Shown: positions 21,388 through 30,287, numbered from the stretch's first letter. The stretch: 64,000 nt of DNA from Pseudomonas sp. LS-2 (GCF_003605735.1 NZ_QXTJ01000026.1:311078-375077); one strand, 5' to 3'. Notes: generated by a model not told the origin, from the sequence alone. Translations and numbers: made by a program.

Positions 21388-21885
21388 ATGAATCCGATGG
21401 AGGTAAGACAGATCAAACATCTGCCACCCCAGATTCACGTCCTTGAGGAAGTGGCTTTCACAGAGGGTTTCAGATTCCTCACCCGACTGATCTCAGAGTG
21501 GCAATCAGGCGATAACCGCTTCGATGCACCCGGCGAATGCCTAATGGCGGCGTATTTGAACCACGAACTGGTAGGTGTTGGAGGCCTTTCAGTTGATCCA
21601 TATGCGCAGGCCAATACCGGAAGATTGGGGCGTGTGTACGTGGCGCCTACTTCAAGGGGGCAACACGTTGGCCAGAGGCTGGTGAGCGCGTTGATTGCCC
21701 ATGCTGCATTGCACTTCAAAAGTGTGCGTCTTTACACCGATACTCTTGGTGGAGACGCGTTTTACCTGCGCTGCGGCTTCATGCTAACGGAAGACGCTCA
21801 CGCAACACATGTTATGCAGATAGAAACCTCTGATTCCGACTGCTACCAGTCAGAAGCAGCCGGCGGACGTAGCGGTCGCAAATGA
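21388..21885 (+). CDS. GNAT-family N-acetyltransferase
   Basis: About 165 residues with the acetyl-CoA-binding core: LVGVGGLSVDPYA, then GRLGRVYVAPTSRGQHVGQRLVSALIAHA (V/I-x-R-x-x-G-x-G/A variant RGQHVG), then LYTDTLGGDAFYLRCGFM. Ribosome site AAGGAGAGACGG before 21388. Substrate unknown. It lies between the catabolic cluster and the second DUF6632-like cassette. Confidence 0.88.
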   Translation: MNPMEVRQIKHLPPQIHVLEEVAFTEGFRFLTRLISEWQSGDNRFDAPGECLMAAYLNHELVGVGGLSVDPYAQANTGRLGRVYVAPTSRGQHVGQRLVSALIAHAALHFKSVRLYTDTLGGDAFYLRCGFMLTEDAHATHVMQIETSDSDCYQSEAAGGRSGRK

Positions 21886-22073
21886 GTAGCTACGCTTGGT
21901 GAACAGTCGGAACTGGTTGAGCAGATTAGGCCCTCCGTCGACTGTATGAACCCCTTCAGCGTCCACCCGACTGCCGCCTGCCCGGCATGGTAAGGGATAA
22001 CCAAATGGGCAAGGAGTGTTCTCAAAGAAATCCGCGAAGGTGTCATCCCCTTAAGCCCAAAGAGGAATCCGCC

Positions 22074-22478
22074 ATGACCGAAGTCGATCGCCTCACGTAT
22101 CTGCGCGTCGTTCTAATTCTAGCTGGTCTCGCGTGCCTTGCCCTCTACCCTCTTATGCTGTTCTGGCCGTCTGGCTGGGCCTGGCATAACGGTCATTCGG
22201 ACTATCCGATGATGATCGTCGGCATTTACGCCACACTTGGCGTGTTCTTGATCCTGGCCGCACGTGATCCATTAGCGAATCTGAGCCTTATCTGGTTCAC
22301 CGTTTGGTCTAGCGCGGTACACGGGGTAGTCATGGCCGTCCAGGCGGTTACGCAGCCGGGTCATATGGGGCACCTGATAGGTGATGTGCCGGCGCTCTTC
22401 ATCGTGGCAATTGCCTTGTCCATTTTGATGCCCCGCTCGCAATCGGCCGCGACGCCTCAGACACACAATCGGGCCTGA
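22074..22478 (+). CDS. DUF6632-like small membrane protein, copy 2
   Basis: 134 residues, near-identical to copy 1 at 165 through the first 120 residues, diverging at the last dozen. Similar upstream site (AAAGAGGAATCCGCC) and the same 3' flank. The duplicated unit runs from about 22060 to repeat copy 6. About three to four membrane segments; function unknown. Confidence 0.75.
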   Translation: MTEVDRLTYLRVVLILAGLACLALYPLMLFWPSGWAWHNGHSDYPMMIVGIYATLGVFLILAARDPLANLSLIWFTVWSSAVHGVVMAVQAVTQPGHMGHLIGDVPALFIVAIALSILMPRSQSAATPQTHNRA

Positions 22479-22611
22479 CAGAAGGTTTGGATCAACCATC
22501 TCGGTTCTGCTCCCCACCTGCAAGGAGGGCGAACATGTGCTGTAGGCAGGGATCACTCAATTCCCCTGCCCTTTCTTTGGAATGGCTGTAATCAGAATCG
22601 TGTCGTTGCAA

Positions 22612-22680
22612 GGGCGTGACCTTCGGCACGGCTGTCGTTAACCAAGCCGTCGAGGCGTCTCGGCCCTTCGAGCTTCCCCA
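22612..22680 (+). repeat. Cassette-associated repeat, copy 6
   Basis: Subfamily A: GGGCGTGACCTTCGGCACGG, then CTGTCGTTAACCAAGCCGTC and GGCGTCTCGGCCCTTCGAGC. Truncated at its 3' end relative to other copies. It sits behind the second DUF6632-like gene, as copy 1 does behind the first. Confidence 0.8.
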
Positions 22681-22953
22681 TCAGCTGAAATTATTGCCCG
22701 CAAACATTCTCGTATCCGCCCAATCCTCCAACTCAGGATGGACGGCAATCGACTGCGAAATGGCGATGCTCTGACATGAGTCTCATGTTGCCATTGGAAC
22801 GACATCATTGCGGGAGGTTTCCGTTAGCGATAAAAATAGGATCCAAATGGTGACTGTGGCTGCAGCTTAACACTCGCTTTTTTGCTTTCTAAGGTTCTCG
22901 CTCGGTCGCTTTGACCGGCAACATTCCAGTCTCATCAAGGACAGCGTGCGTAA

Positions 22954-24420
22954 ATGGATCTTTTGCCCAACGTCCCCAATTGGGGAGAGATCGAACGAAA
23001 CCTCGAGCAGAAATTCAGTGATCTGAATCAGAGTGCCCAAAGTAGTTTCCAAAGCGCTCAAGACGGTTGGAACGGATTTACTCGCCGCGTAAGCAATGGC
23101 GCAAGCGCCGCTTATGGCTATGTCGGCGGGTACCGGATCGATCACGTTCGTCAAGCGATGGCGCTCTCCTACCCGATCATGCTAACGAACCTGACGCGTA
23201 AATGGGCGTCGATCAACATCGCAGAGATATTGCCGGTCTTGGTTAAGTTGGTTCAGGAAGTGGTGATGATTGTTGGTAGCAGCGTGCTGGTTGGAGCTGC
23301 TGTAGGGGGAGCGGTTGGCTCGCTCGCCTTTGGTGCTGGCGCCTTGCCGGGCACAGCGATAGGCGGAGGAATTGGGTTGCAAGTCGGTAACCTAATAATG
23401 GGAGCTCTAGGGCTTTATGCCATTACGGGCTACTTTTCCGACAACCTGTGGCCATGCATTTTAACAATGCACGAAGGCCTCAGCACCGCATGGCTCGCCG
23501 AAGAAGGACTGGAAGCTCCTGGCCTTGACCCAAGCGGTGGTTCAGCGGCGATGATCCAAGAGCGTACGGAGCTCGCTGCCAGACGTTTGGCGCAAGGACA
23601 AGAGCAACTGGTGCTATTGCTTTTGATGGCGATATCTACCTACCTCATGCGTGGGCAGATGAGGGCTGGTGTGGGCAACTCATTGGAGAGCATTGCAACA
23701 AGGAGTGCCCAGCTTCAATCTCAAATCTCAAATAAAGAACTCGCCGCCTGGTTATCCAAGAATGAAAGTCTGCTCCTAGAACACCCCGAGCTACAGATTA
23801 GGGGCGTTACCTCACTGGAGACGCTTGAGCGAAAAAGCGCAATGCGTGAATTTTACGCCGAGCAAGATCCCGATTTTAAGTCAGTAGAACAAACAAGAAA
23901 ATTTGCGAAGGCATTCGAGCCGGCTGGTTTGAGTCGCCAACAAATCCGCGATTACCTGATGAGCCCAGCCGGTAAAGAATATCTGAAGAAAGTCATACTG
24001 GCCGACCCTGAAGCATCTGAGGAACTCCTTTACGAGAGAGCATTCGGCCACATAGCATCCGGAAGCACCGTACCGGTGACCACTCGTGTCACGACCGGCC
24101 TTGTCAAGATTGTGCCCTTGGGAGAAAAGCGTATTTCAGACTACTCACCATTCTTTACAACCATGGACGAATTGAAAGCGGCAGCAAACTCTGATAAAAC
24201 ACTAGCGGATGCACTCGGCCTGCCCGTAATCAGCGAAAACGCTCGTTACTCTATTTTCGAGATCAATCCACTTGAGCCCACTGATGTTTTTTTTAGTAAG
24301 GTGGCGCCCACAGTCGAGTTTGGCGGTAACATCACGAGAACAGGAGGCGCCACTCAATATTTAGTGCCAAACCGTAGCGAGTGGTCAGCACCGAAGCTTA
24401 TTGGCGAGATAGATAATTAG
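22954..24420 (+). CDS. DUF6861 polymorphic toxin with unassigned C-terminal domain
   Basis: 488 residues. The N-terminus (PNVPNWGEIERNLEQKFSDL) and the glycine-rich hydrophobic region about residues 105-150 match the DUF6861 module found at the front of Pseudomonas polymorphic toxins. A linker with AAWLSKNESLLLEHPEL follows. The C-terminal 100 or so residues (SIFEINPLEPTDVFFSKVAP, GGATQYLVPNRSEW) look like a compact toxin domain that I cannot assign. Two paralogous small genes follow, the first 8 bp away, as expected for immunity genes. No secretion gene is nearby; T6SS delivery is an inference. Confidence 0.75.
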   Translation: MDLLPNVPNWGEIERNLEQKFSDLNQSAQSSFQSAQDGWNGFTRRVSNGASAAYGYVGGYRIDHVRQAMALSYPIMLTNLTRKWASINIAEILPVLVKLVQEVVMIVGSSVLVGAAVGGAVGSLAFGAGALPGTAIGGGIGLQVGNLIMGALGLYAITGYFSDNLWPCILTMHEGLSTAWLAEEGLEAPGLDPSGGSAAMIQERTELAARRLAQGQEQLVLLLLMAISTYLMRGQMRAGVGNSLESIATRSAQLQSQISNKELAAWLSKNESLLLEHPELQIRGVTSLETLERKSAMREFYAEQDPDFKSVEQTRKFAKAFEPAGLSRQQIRDYLMSPAGKEYLKKVILADPEASEELLYERAFGHIASGSTVPVTTRVTTGLVKIVPLGEKRISDYSPFFTTMDELKAAANSDKTLADALGLPVISENARYSIFEINPLEPTDVFFSKVAPTVEFGGNITRTGGATQYLVPNRSEWSAPKLIGEIDN

Positions 24421-24428
24421 GAGACACC

Positions 24429-24743
24429 ATGAATAGTTTATCGCTTAAAGAGTCTGCAACAGAACTCCGCAAACAGTTGAACCTACACAAATCCACAGAC
24501 AACGCGGCCATGGCCTTGTACGTCCAGCTCGAATTTTTAATCTCTGCGGCTGAGCGCGGTGAAATCCTACAGCCAATCGAGCCTAGAGACATTCCGGGGC
24601 ATCGTATCATGGAAGACTCAAATCTTCGGGATCACAAACAGCTTTCAGAAGCCTATAGTAATTTTTATGTGGAGCTGAATGGAGGTCGTGAGAGTGAATC
24701 ATTTAAAATGATGCAAGAACTAATAAAAGAGCTTAGGTCGTGA
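24429..24743 (+). CDS. Predicted immunity protein, copy 1
   Basis: 104 residues, acidic and helical, with AERGEILQPIE, DIPGHRIMEDSNLRDH and a YSNFYVEL segment. Starts 8 bp after the toxin stop with GGAGACACC upstream. It shares most motifs with the gene at 25065. Immunity function is inferred from position, size and charge. Confidence 0.7.
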   Translation: MNSLSLKESATELRKQLNLHKSTDNAAMALYVQLEFLISAAERGEILQPIEPRDIPGHRIMEDSNLRDHKQLSEAYSNFYVELNGGRESESFKMMQELIKELRS

Positions 24744-25064
24744 AACATTGCAGACGGAATCCACACCTTTACTAAAGACCCAGGTTAATCATGAAAATTT
24801 CATTTCTTAGATAGAATCACCAGATAGGTTAGATGAGCAATGCCGGGCATGAATAATCAATTCGACCGACGCACTTCTTTGCCCTTTAAAATGGTGGCCG
24901 AGACAATGGACTACTGAAGTCGCCAACTTCATATCGAACGGAGGCACGGCCGGCGTGAACCGACGGTAGAATCACGAGTACGGGGAAGGCAGGACGATTT
25001 AGCCCAATCGCCAAGGGTGGTTTGCAGGATAGGTTTTCAGATCAATCGACAATTAGGCATTCGT

Positions 25065-25379
25065 ATGGACACTCAAGCGTTAAAAGAAGCCGCAATTGAA
25101 CTGCGAAAACACCTTGAACTCTACAAAGAAAAAGAGTCGGCAGCACGCCTTTTATACGCAGAGATGGAAAATTTGATATCTGCAGCGGAGCGAGGCGAAA
25201 TCAATACCCAAATTGAAGCAGGGGATATACCAGGGCATCGAATCATGGATGAATCAAACCTCAGAGGATACCGGGAGCTTTCGTCTGCTTACAGTAAATT
25301 TTATGTTGAACTTATTGATGGGCGTGATTCGGACACCTTCAAAACGATACAAAAGATCATGGAACAAGTCAGAGCTTGA
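25065..25379 (+). CDS. Predicted immunity protein, copy 2
   Basis: 104 residues, a paralogue of the gene at 24429: AERGEINTQIE, DIPGHRIMDESNLRGY and YSKFYVELIDGRDSD. The start MDTQALKEAA is set by alignment. 320 bp separate the two copies and hold no recognisable toxin remnant. The second copy may protect against a related toxin variant. Confidence 0.7.
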   Translation: MDTQALKEAAIELRKHLELYKEKESAARLLYAEMENLISAAERGEINTQIEAGDIPGHRIMDESNLRGYRELSSAYSKFYVELIDGRDSDTFKTIQKIMEQVRA

Positions 25380-25740
25380 ATAAATCGGCGCGAGCAAAGG
25401 ATGCTTTAGTTTTTTATCAAGCCGCAGCGTTGCGCTTGTAATAAATTCGTACTGCCATCTCGTTTCAAGAGTTATCTATTGCTCATAAGGCAAGGCCTAA
25501 ACCCTCTCTATACCCTCCAATCATAGAACGCCTCTCGGCCATATGACTTGGGCCTACTAAGTATAGTAGAGGGGTGATCTTTAGCCATCGCAACGCTTCA
25601 TAACCGCTACCCCGGGGCCGTATACATGCCCATATGAAGCTCGGCCGGCTCAGACACCATAACCGATTCATTTACCTCTAATTAACTCGGCATGAGGACT
25701 GACCGTGTAGACTGCAATATTTTGAGACATTGGAATCAGG
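25380..25740. other. Intergenic stretch before the helicase gene
   Basis: About 360 AT-richer bases. No convincing gene, repeat copy or terminator was seen; it should contain the promoter of the helicase gene. Confidence 0.4.
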
Positions 25741-28515
25741 ATGACAATGGAGTGGCGAGCATCTGCTTGGGGGCGAGTGCTGACAAAATCTGACCCATGG
25801 CGCCTATCCGTAGAAGACGACCAGCTCTTCTTGCGAGTTGGCGAAGAGGTCGTAGCGATACAACCCGACAATCTCCCCAAAGTCGAAGTCAATTGGGGTG
25901 TGTTATGGACAGATATCACTCTGTTCGAAACCCGCCAATTTCGTGTAGACGGGCTGCCCAACTCCAAAGCACCGGCACTGGTGCAGGAGTTAAGCCGCCT
26001 GCTTCTGATCACCCGCAGACGGCGATTCGGAGAGTGTTATACGGCAGTACGAGAGTGGCTGGACTTCGTTGCACGGGCGGTTGCGACGGCGGATTCTGAG
26101 CACCATTGGCTCACCCACGACATGCAGCAGACATTGCTAGCGGCCAAGCCCCTCCTCAGTATTGATGACAAGGCGCTGGCGAAGCTCTTTCAAACCTCAG
26201 AGGTTCAATCCTCCCTTGAAGAGAGAGCGCTCGGTGTCCAGCAGGATCTAGATGAGTGGATGTGCGACTGGCCGGCGGCTTGGGCTCGCCGAAACGACGA
26301 GCATATGCTGAAAGAGCTCGATGCATGCAAAAACCTGCTCGCCCGGGTAGAAAGTAAACCGCTTACGGACGAGCAATCTCGCGCCGTGATCTGCTTCGAT
26401 AATCGCGTCCAGGTGATTGCCTCAGCGGGATCGGGCAAAACATCCACAATGGTCGCAAAGGCCATCTACGCCCTACACCGCAATCTGATGTCTCCCAACT
26501 CGATAGTCATGCTGGCGTTCAACAAGGATGCGGCTGGCGAACTCCAAGACCGAGTCGCCAAATCACTTGCTCGGCTTGAGATTCCAGACGTAGAGGTGCA
26601 AGCGAAGACCTTCCACTCCCTAGGCCTTTCCATCATTGCTGAAGCAACCGGTCGTAAGCCTCATGTGCCTGATTGGGCGGTCGAAACCTTGCTAGGTCTT
26701 CAGAAACTCTTAACCATCGTCGACGACCTGAAGGATGGATCCGAGGCGTTCAGAACTCAGTGGGATATGTTCAGATTGGTGCTTGGCCGAGACGTGCCGG
26801 CATCGGGAGAAGATCAGCTCTTTGAAGCCTGGGACAAGGAAGGTCAAGGACGCTTAGTCTCATTGAACGGAGAACATGTTGCGAGCCAAGAGGAGCGAAT
26901 TATCGCCAATTGGCTTTTTTACAACGGCATCGAGTATCAGTACGAGCGGCCTTATGAGCACGACACCGCGAACGTAACGCACCGCCAATACTTTCCGGAT
27001 TTTTTCTATCCCGGCATCAATCTCTACCACGAGCATTTCGCCTTGGACGCCTCAGGCAGGGCCCCAGAGCATTTCAAGGACTATCTCGAAGGAGTCACCT
27101 GGAAACGGGAAACCCACCGATCGCGCGGCACGCTTCTTATGGAGTCCACTTCGTACCAATTACAATCGGGGGGGATTTTCAGCCATCTAAGTAAAGAACT
27201 CACTTCTCGCGGACTGATCCTTGATCCCAATCCAGATCGGCCAATCCCTGCAAAGGGGATGGTACCTATGGAGGATGTGGATCTAATCAAGCTACTGCGC
27301 ACATTCATCACTCACTTCAAGAGCAACAGCCTCAGCGTCGACGTACTGCATGAGCGACTCCGGGACTTGCCAGCTGGAGCATTCAAGTATCGTTTCGAAG
27401 CGTTTGTGGAGCTGGCAATTCCAGTCATCAACGGCTGGAACCTGGCCCTGTCGTTGGAGAAAGGAATCGATTTTGAAGACATGATCAATATGGCCGCTGA
27501 GAGGCTTGAGAAGGGGCATCCCTCCCCTTACAACTTGGTTATGGCTGATGAGTATCAGGATGCGTCGAGGGCCCGCGCTCGGCTCTGCAGGGCTCTAGTC
27601 GCCGAACCCGGTCGCCACCTCTTCGCAGTGGGAGATGACTGGCAATCCATCAACCGCTTCGCAGGCGCAGACATTTCGGTCATGACGGGCTTTATGGAGT
27701 GGTTTGGCCACGGCCAGGTATATCGCCTCGAGACCACCTTTCGGTGCCCTCAAGAACTGTGTGATGTGTCCAGCCGCTTTGTCTCTAAAAATCCGGCACA
27801 GCTTGAAAAGCGCGTGTCCTCAGTAACGCCCCCAATCGACCCTCCGATTCAAGCGTTTCAAGTTCCAGACAGGAATCAGATCCAAGGAGCGGTTAATCAA
27901 TACCTGTCAGAACTTCACCGTCGCTTGGCCGACGGCGTGGTACCTGCTGGTAGGAGTGGGAAGGTCACGGTGTTCGTCTTGGGTAGGTACAAGAACGATC
28001 GGCAATACATACCCGAGAACTGGCAGCACCACTTCGGGGATCGAATCGAGGTTAAGTTCAAGACCATCCACACCTCCAAAGGTGATGAGGCCGAGTACGT
28101 GATCCTCCCTGGGATGGTTGCGCGAGGATTTCCCAGCGTCAAAGGCGATGACTCGGTGTTGGAGCTTGTAATGCCAGCGGGTGACACGTTCCAGCACAGT
28201 GAGGAGCGACGGCTTTTCTATGTAGCCCTTACCCGTGCTCGCCGTTCAGTAGCGATGTTCACAGTGATGGGGAAAAGCTCACCGTTCCTAGATGAAATGG
28301 TGAAAGAGGGTTCTGTCAAAGTCACCAGCATTCGCGGTGAGCCAATCAAGGAGGATCGATGCCCGGTCTGTAAGCGTGGAGTGATCGTCGCTCGCCAAGG
28401 GCCCTACGGCGAGTTTCGCTCGTGCTCGAGCTACCCAATGTGTGGTCATAAGCCGAAGCAGCAGCGCAAGTATAGCGGCGTGCAACCCCGATCTTCAGAC
28501 CGTGGGCCTTGGTGA
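25741..28515 (+). CDS. UvrD/Rep-type DNA helicase, helicase IV (HelD) architecture
   Basis: 924 residues. Walker A ASAGSGKTST at about 228; motif II is DEYQD near 602; motif III GDDWQSINRFAGAD; motif IV TFRCP; motif V/VI TIHTSKGDEAEYV and FYVALTRARR. Between them, about 383-432, lies a nuclease-like insert (EERIIANWLF, YFPDFFYP, YHEHFALD) reminiscent of PD-(D/E)XK folds, and the C-terminus (about 873-905) has a topoisomerase-like zinc finger CPVC...CSSYPMCGH. It matches the layout of E. coli helicase IV. Followed by a hairpin and repeat copy 7. It may serve repair or, given the toxin neighbour, phage defence. Confidence 0.88.
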   Translation: MTMEWRASAWGRVLTKSDPWRLSVEDDQLFLRVGEEVVAIQPDNLPKVEVNWGVLWTDITLFETRQFRVDGLPNSKAPALVQELSRLLLITRRRRFGECYTAVREWLDFVARAVATADSEHHWLTHDMQQTLLAAKPLLSIDDKALAKLFQTSEVQSSLEERALGVQQDLDEWMCDWPAAWARRNDEHMLKELDACKNLLARVESKPLTDEQSRAVICFDNRVQVIASAGSGKTSTMVAKAIYALHRNLMSPNSIVMLAFNKDAAGELQDRVAKSLARLEIPDVEVQAKTFHSLGLSIIAEATGRKPHVPDWAVETLLGLQKLLTIVDDLKDGSEAFRTQWDMFRLVLGRDVPASGEDQLFEAWDKEGQGRLVSLNGEHVASQEERIIANWLFYNGIEYQYERPYEHDTANVTHRQYFPDFFYPGINLYHEHFALDASGRAPEHFKDYLEGVTWKRETHRSRGTLLMESTSYQLQSGGIFSHLSKELTSRGLILDPNPDRPIPAKGMVPMEDVDLIKLLRTFITHFKSNSLSVDVLHERLRDLPAGAFKYRFEAFVELAIPVINGWNLALSLEKGIDFEDMINMAAERLEKGHPSPYNLVMADEYQDASRARARLCRALVAEPGRHLFAVGDDWQSINRFAGADISVMTGFMEWFGHGQVYRLETTFRCPQELCDVSSRFVSKNPAQLEKRVSSVTPPIDPPIQAFQVPDRNQIQGAVNQYLSELHRRLADGVVPAGRSGKVTVFVLGRYKNDRQYIPENWQHHFGDRIEVKFKTIHTSKGDEAEYVILPGMVARGFPSVKGDDSVLELVMPAGDTFQHSEERRLFYVALTRARRSVAMFTVMGKSSPFLDEMVKEGSVKVTSIRGEPIKEDRCPVCKRGVIVARQGPYGEFRSCSSYPMCGHKPKQQRKYSGVQPRSSDRGPW

Positions 28516-28542
28516 GAGCGCGGCGGTTTTTTATTACAAAAA

Positions 28543-28560
28543 AGCCGCTAATGGGCGGCT
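28543..28560 (-). terminator. Hairpin with T-run on the minus strand
   Basis: AGCCGC (28543-28548) and GCGGCT (28555-28560). Read on the minus strand the stem is followed by TTTTTT, a canonical terminator. A second possible pairing, GCGGC near 28520 with GCCGC at 28544, joins T- and A-runs and could serve the helicase gene on the plus strand. Confidence 0.5.
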
Positions 28561-28564
28561 TCAA

Positions 28565-28593
28565 CCCCCTTCTCTCGCGCCCAAGCGACAGCA
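28565..28593 (+). pseudogene. 29-bp relic of the histidine phosphatase gene
   Basis: Identical to positions 30518-30546 inside the second phosphatase gene (starts CCCCCTTCTCTCGCG, ends GCGACAGCA) but flanked by unrelated sequence. It looks like a recombination scar rather than a gene. Confidence 0.7.
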
Positions 28594-28720
28594 AACTGGT
28601 TAAATGGGATCGCTGAGCAAAGACATAACTCAATCTCATCTGTCCCATGCTCGCCCTTGCCGCCTTAAGCCTATTGTGGTTTCCCCGGGCATTAGCCCCA
28701 TCAGAGTCATGTCCCTGTAA

Positions 28721-28810
28721 GGGCGTGACCTTCGGCACGGCTGTCGTAAACCAAGCCGCCAGGGCGTCTCGGCCCTTCGGGCGTCCATCCTCACGCGCGT
28801 GTATTTGCTC
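28721..28810 (+). repeat. Cassette-associated repeat, copy 7
   Basis: Subfamily A: GGGCGTGACCTTCGGCACGG followed by CTGTCGTAAACCAAGCCGCC, GGCGTCTCGGCCCTTCGGGC and the tail ATCCTCACGCGCGTGTATTTGCT, whose last part is shared with copy 4. Confidence 0.85.
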
Positions 28811-28850
28811 GCGAACCTTTCAGCAATGCGAATCAGCATTGTCTGGCTGA

Positions 28851-29090
28851 TTACGCAGATGCTTCGGCTGACTGGGTGATCCTGCCAGCAGCAATGTCGT
28901 TCACGATAGTGCCTAGTCGGGCTTCCTCCCGGTGAAACATAGCGATCATACGATGCAGGGCTTGCGCGTCGGGCTCATTTCCCGCCTGGCTCAGCCTTTC
29001 AGCGATCCTCACTAGCTCAACTGCTGACCACTTTAAGTCCGCAGCAAGACCTTGCAGATCCCGGCGCAGGTTCTGGTTACTGCTCATCAT
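28851..29090 (-). CDS. Hypothetical helical protein, 79 aa
   Basis: Starts MMSSNQNLRRDLQGLAADLKW and is almost wholly helical (LVRIAERLSQAGNEPDAQAL). No family recognised. Length and composition resemble the 77-residue gene at 1022, which also sits beside a repeat copy. Confidence 0.5.
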   Translation of the reverse strand: MMSSNQNLRRDLQGLAADLKWSAVELVRIAERLSQAGNEPDAQALHRMIAMFHREEARLGTIVNDIAAGRITQSAEASA

Positions 29091-29161
29091 GCGAAAAGCT
29101 CCATTCTGTATCTCTATTCTTTATCGGTACTGCTTGCGCATTGCGCTGCGCTGTTCGCCGC

Positions 29162-29497
29162 TTACACCCCGGCACTTGGGCATGTCGACGTCTTACCCAA
29201 CTCCTTAACCCATGCTTCGGTGTCTCTGTGTTCGATGACATAGCTATACGCTGCATCCGCGTACTTCAGCATTTCATTCAGTTCTTCAACACTGATGATC
29301 TGTAGTCGGGCCAGTGCCATGGCGTGGCCGGTTAACTCACCGTTCCAATGCTCGATGGCAAGCTCCCGACGACCTTCATGGTTGAGCAGCAAATTCCAAA
29401 GCTCCAGCTCTCGATCTCTGATGGCTTCCTCACTCGACCCACCACGCGCCTCAGTCAACTGCACGACACCACCACGATTGCGCGTACCAGCGCTCAC
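29162..29497 (-). CDS. Hypothetical protein, 111 aa
   Basis: Acidic, helical protein with AIRDRELELWNLLLNHEGRRELAIEHWNGELTGHAMA-type helices (seen in pieces over residues 25-65). No family recognised. Its start overlaps the 3' end of the gene at 29451 by 47 bp on the same strand, so the two are probably one operon under the LexA box at 29771. Confidence 0.55.
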   Translation of the reverse strand: MSAGTRNRGGVVQLTEARGGSSEEAIRDRELELWNLLLNHEGRRELAIEHWNGELTGHAMALARLQIISVEELNEMLKYADAAYSYVIEHRDTEAWVKELGKTSTCPSAGV

Positions 29498-29750
29498 CGT
29501 CGAACTCGATGCCGCTCAACGTGAAACCTTCGCGCGCCATCGCCGACACTGTGGCGTCGAAAAGCGCCGGCAAGAGCAGTCGGCCTGGACTGTGGGTTTG
29601 CTCGAGTGTCGCCACGTTTGAATGCCTGTTCAGATGCTCGCAGACCCTGTTCGTGATGATGAGCTCCCCACGTAACGCAGTGGTGCGCTTTGCGGGCAGC
29701 ATCTGGAGGGCTACGCCCTTGTTTCGGCGCGGTGTAATAACAAAATGCAT
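29451..29750 (-). CDS. Hypothetical SOS-controlled protein, 99 aa
   Basis: Starts MHFVITPRRNKG; contains LRGELIITNRVCEHLNRH and ends in SGIEFDGERWYAQSWWCR. No family recognised with certainty. The gene begins 20 bp from a canonical LexA box, so it should be induced by DNA damage. Start at 29750 is chosen over an upstream frame that would run into the LexA box. Confidence 0.6.
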   Translation of the reverse strand: MHFVITPRRNKGVALQMLPAKRTTALRGELIITNRVCEHLNRHSNVATLEQTHSPGRLLLPALFDATVSAMAREGFTLSGIEFDGERWYAQSWWCRAVD

Positions 29751-29770
29751 GGCTGTCGTGCGCCCCAATA

Positions 29771-29786
29771 CTGTATCTATATACAG
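29771..29786. promoter_or_regulatory. LexA (SOS) box
   Basis: CTGTATCTATATACAG matches the CTGT-N8-ACAG consensus perfectly, with an AT-rich centre and flanking TA. It lies between divergent genes at 29750 (minus) and 29827 (plus), so it may control both. Confidence 0.88.
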
Positions 29787-29826
29787 TTAACTAAACGGCG
29801 CCGCTTGGGTCAACGGTATATGAGGG

Positions 29827-30054
29827 ATGGCCGACGAGTTGATCACACCTGCGATGTTGCGGCGAACCCTCCGTAGTTACTGGGACGACCTACGGCTAAC
29901 GGTAGGAGCAGACACCTTTCAGGAGGTACTACTCGTAGAACAACGTCTCAATGGTCGCACTCGGGATTCAGACCGTTCACGGCCGATTCCCACCTCTCGC
30001 CACCGACATCGCCGAAGAGACTCCCGCCATCAAGGCGAGAAGAGGTTATGGTGA
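29827..30054 (+). CDS. Hypothetical protein, 75 aa, possibly frameshifted
   Basis: The N-terminal 43 residues (MADELITPAMLRRTLRSYWDD, then GADTFQEVLLVEQRLN) look protein-like. The rest is Arg/His-rich and unnatural. In another frame from about 29951 the DNA reads MVALGIQTVHGRFPPLATDIAEE, a more plausible C-terminus, which suggests a frameshift near 29950. It is divergent from the SOS gene and downstream of the LexA box. Confidence 0.4.
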   Translation: MADELITPAMLRRTLRSYWDDLRLTVGADTFQEVLLVEQRLNGRTRDSDRSRPIPTSRHRHRRRDSRHQGEKRLW

Positions 30055-30098
30055 CACCCATTCCAGACCAAAATGACTGACGTGCCCGGAGGTGACAT

Positions 30099-30287
30099 AT
30101 GGGATGGTTTTTCAAGGACAAACGCCCGCAGTGGGTGCGAGACGAAGAGCGGAAATTCATCGAAGCTGCGAACTCTCTCAAGACACTGCACGTCACTCCA
30201 GAGGGTGGGATGCGGATTGATCCGGAAGAGCTTCGCGATCAGATCATCGAAGCTCGCGAGAAATACAAGGATCTCGTAACCCGATAG
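30099..30287 (+). CDS. 62-residue conserved protein, copy 2
   Basis: Paralogue of the gene at 1566, differing at 10 of 62 residues. It opens MGWFFKDKRPQWVRDEERK. Strong ribosome site CGGAGGTGACAT before the ATG. Here it sits 73 bp before the second phosphatase gene, whereas copy 1 lies 4.5 kb from the first phosphatase gene. Function unknown. Confidence 0.75.
   Translation: MGWFFKDKRPQWVRDEERKFIEAANSLKTLHVTPEGGMRIDPEELRDQIIEAREKYKDLVTR

Noticed and set aside
24940..24975. A ninth, degenerate repeat copy
   Set aside because: GGCACGGCCGGCGTGAACCGA resembles the core start, but the CTTGGCCC half and hairpin are absent; chance similarity cannot be excluded.
25380..25740. A third immunity paralogue or toxin fragment before the helicase
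   Set aside because: No frame carries the DIPGHRIM or AERGE motifs of the two immunity genes.
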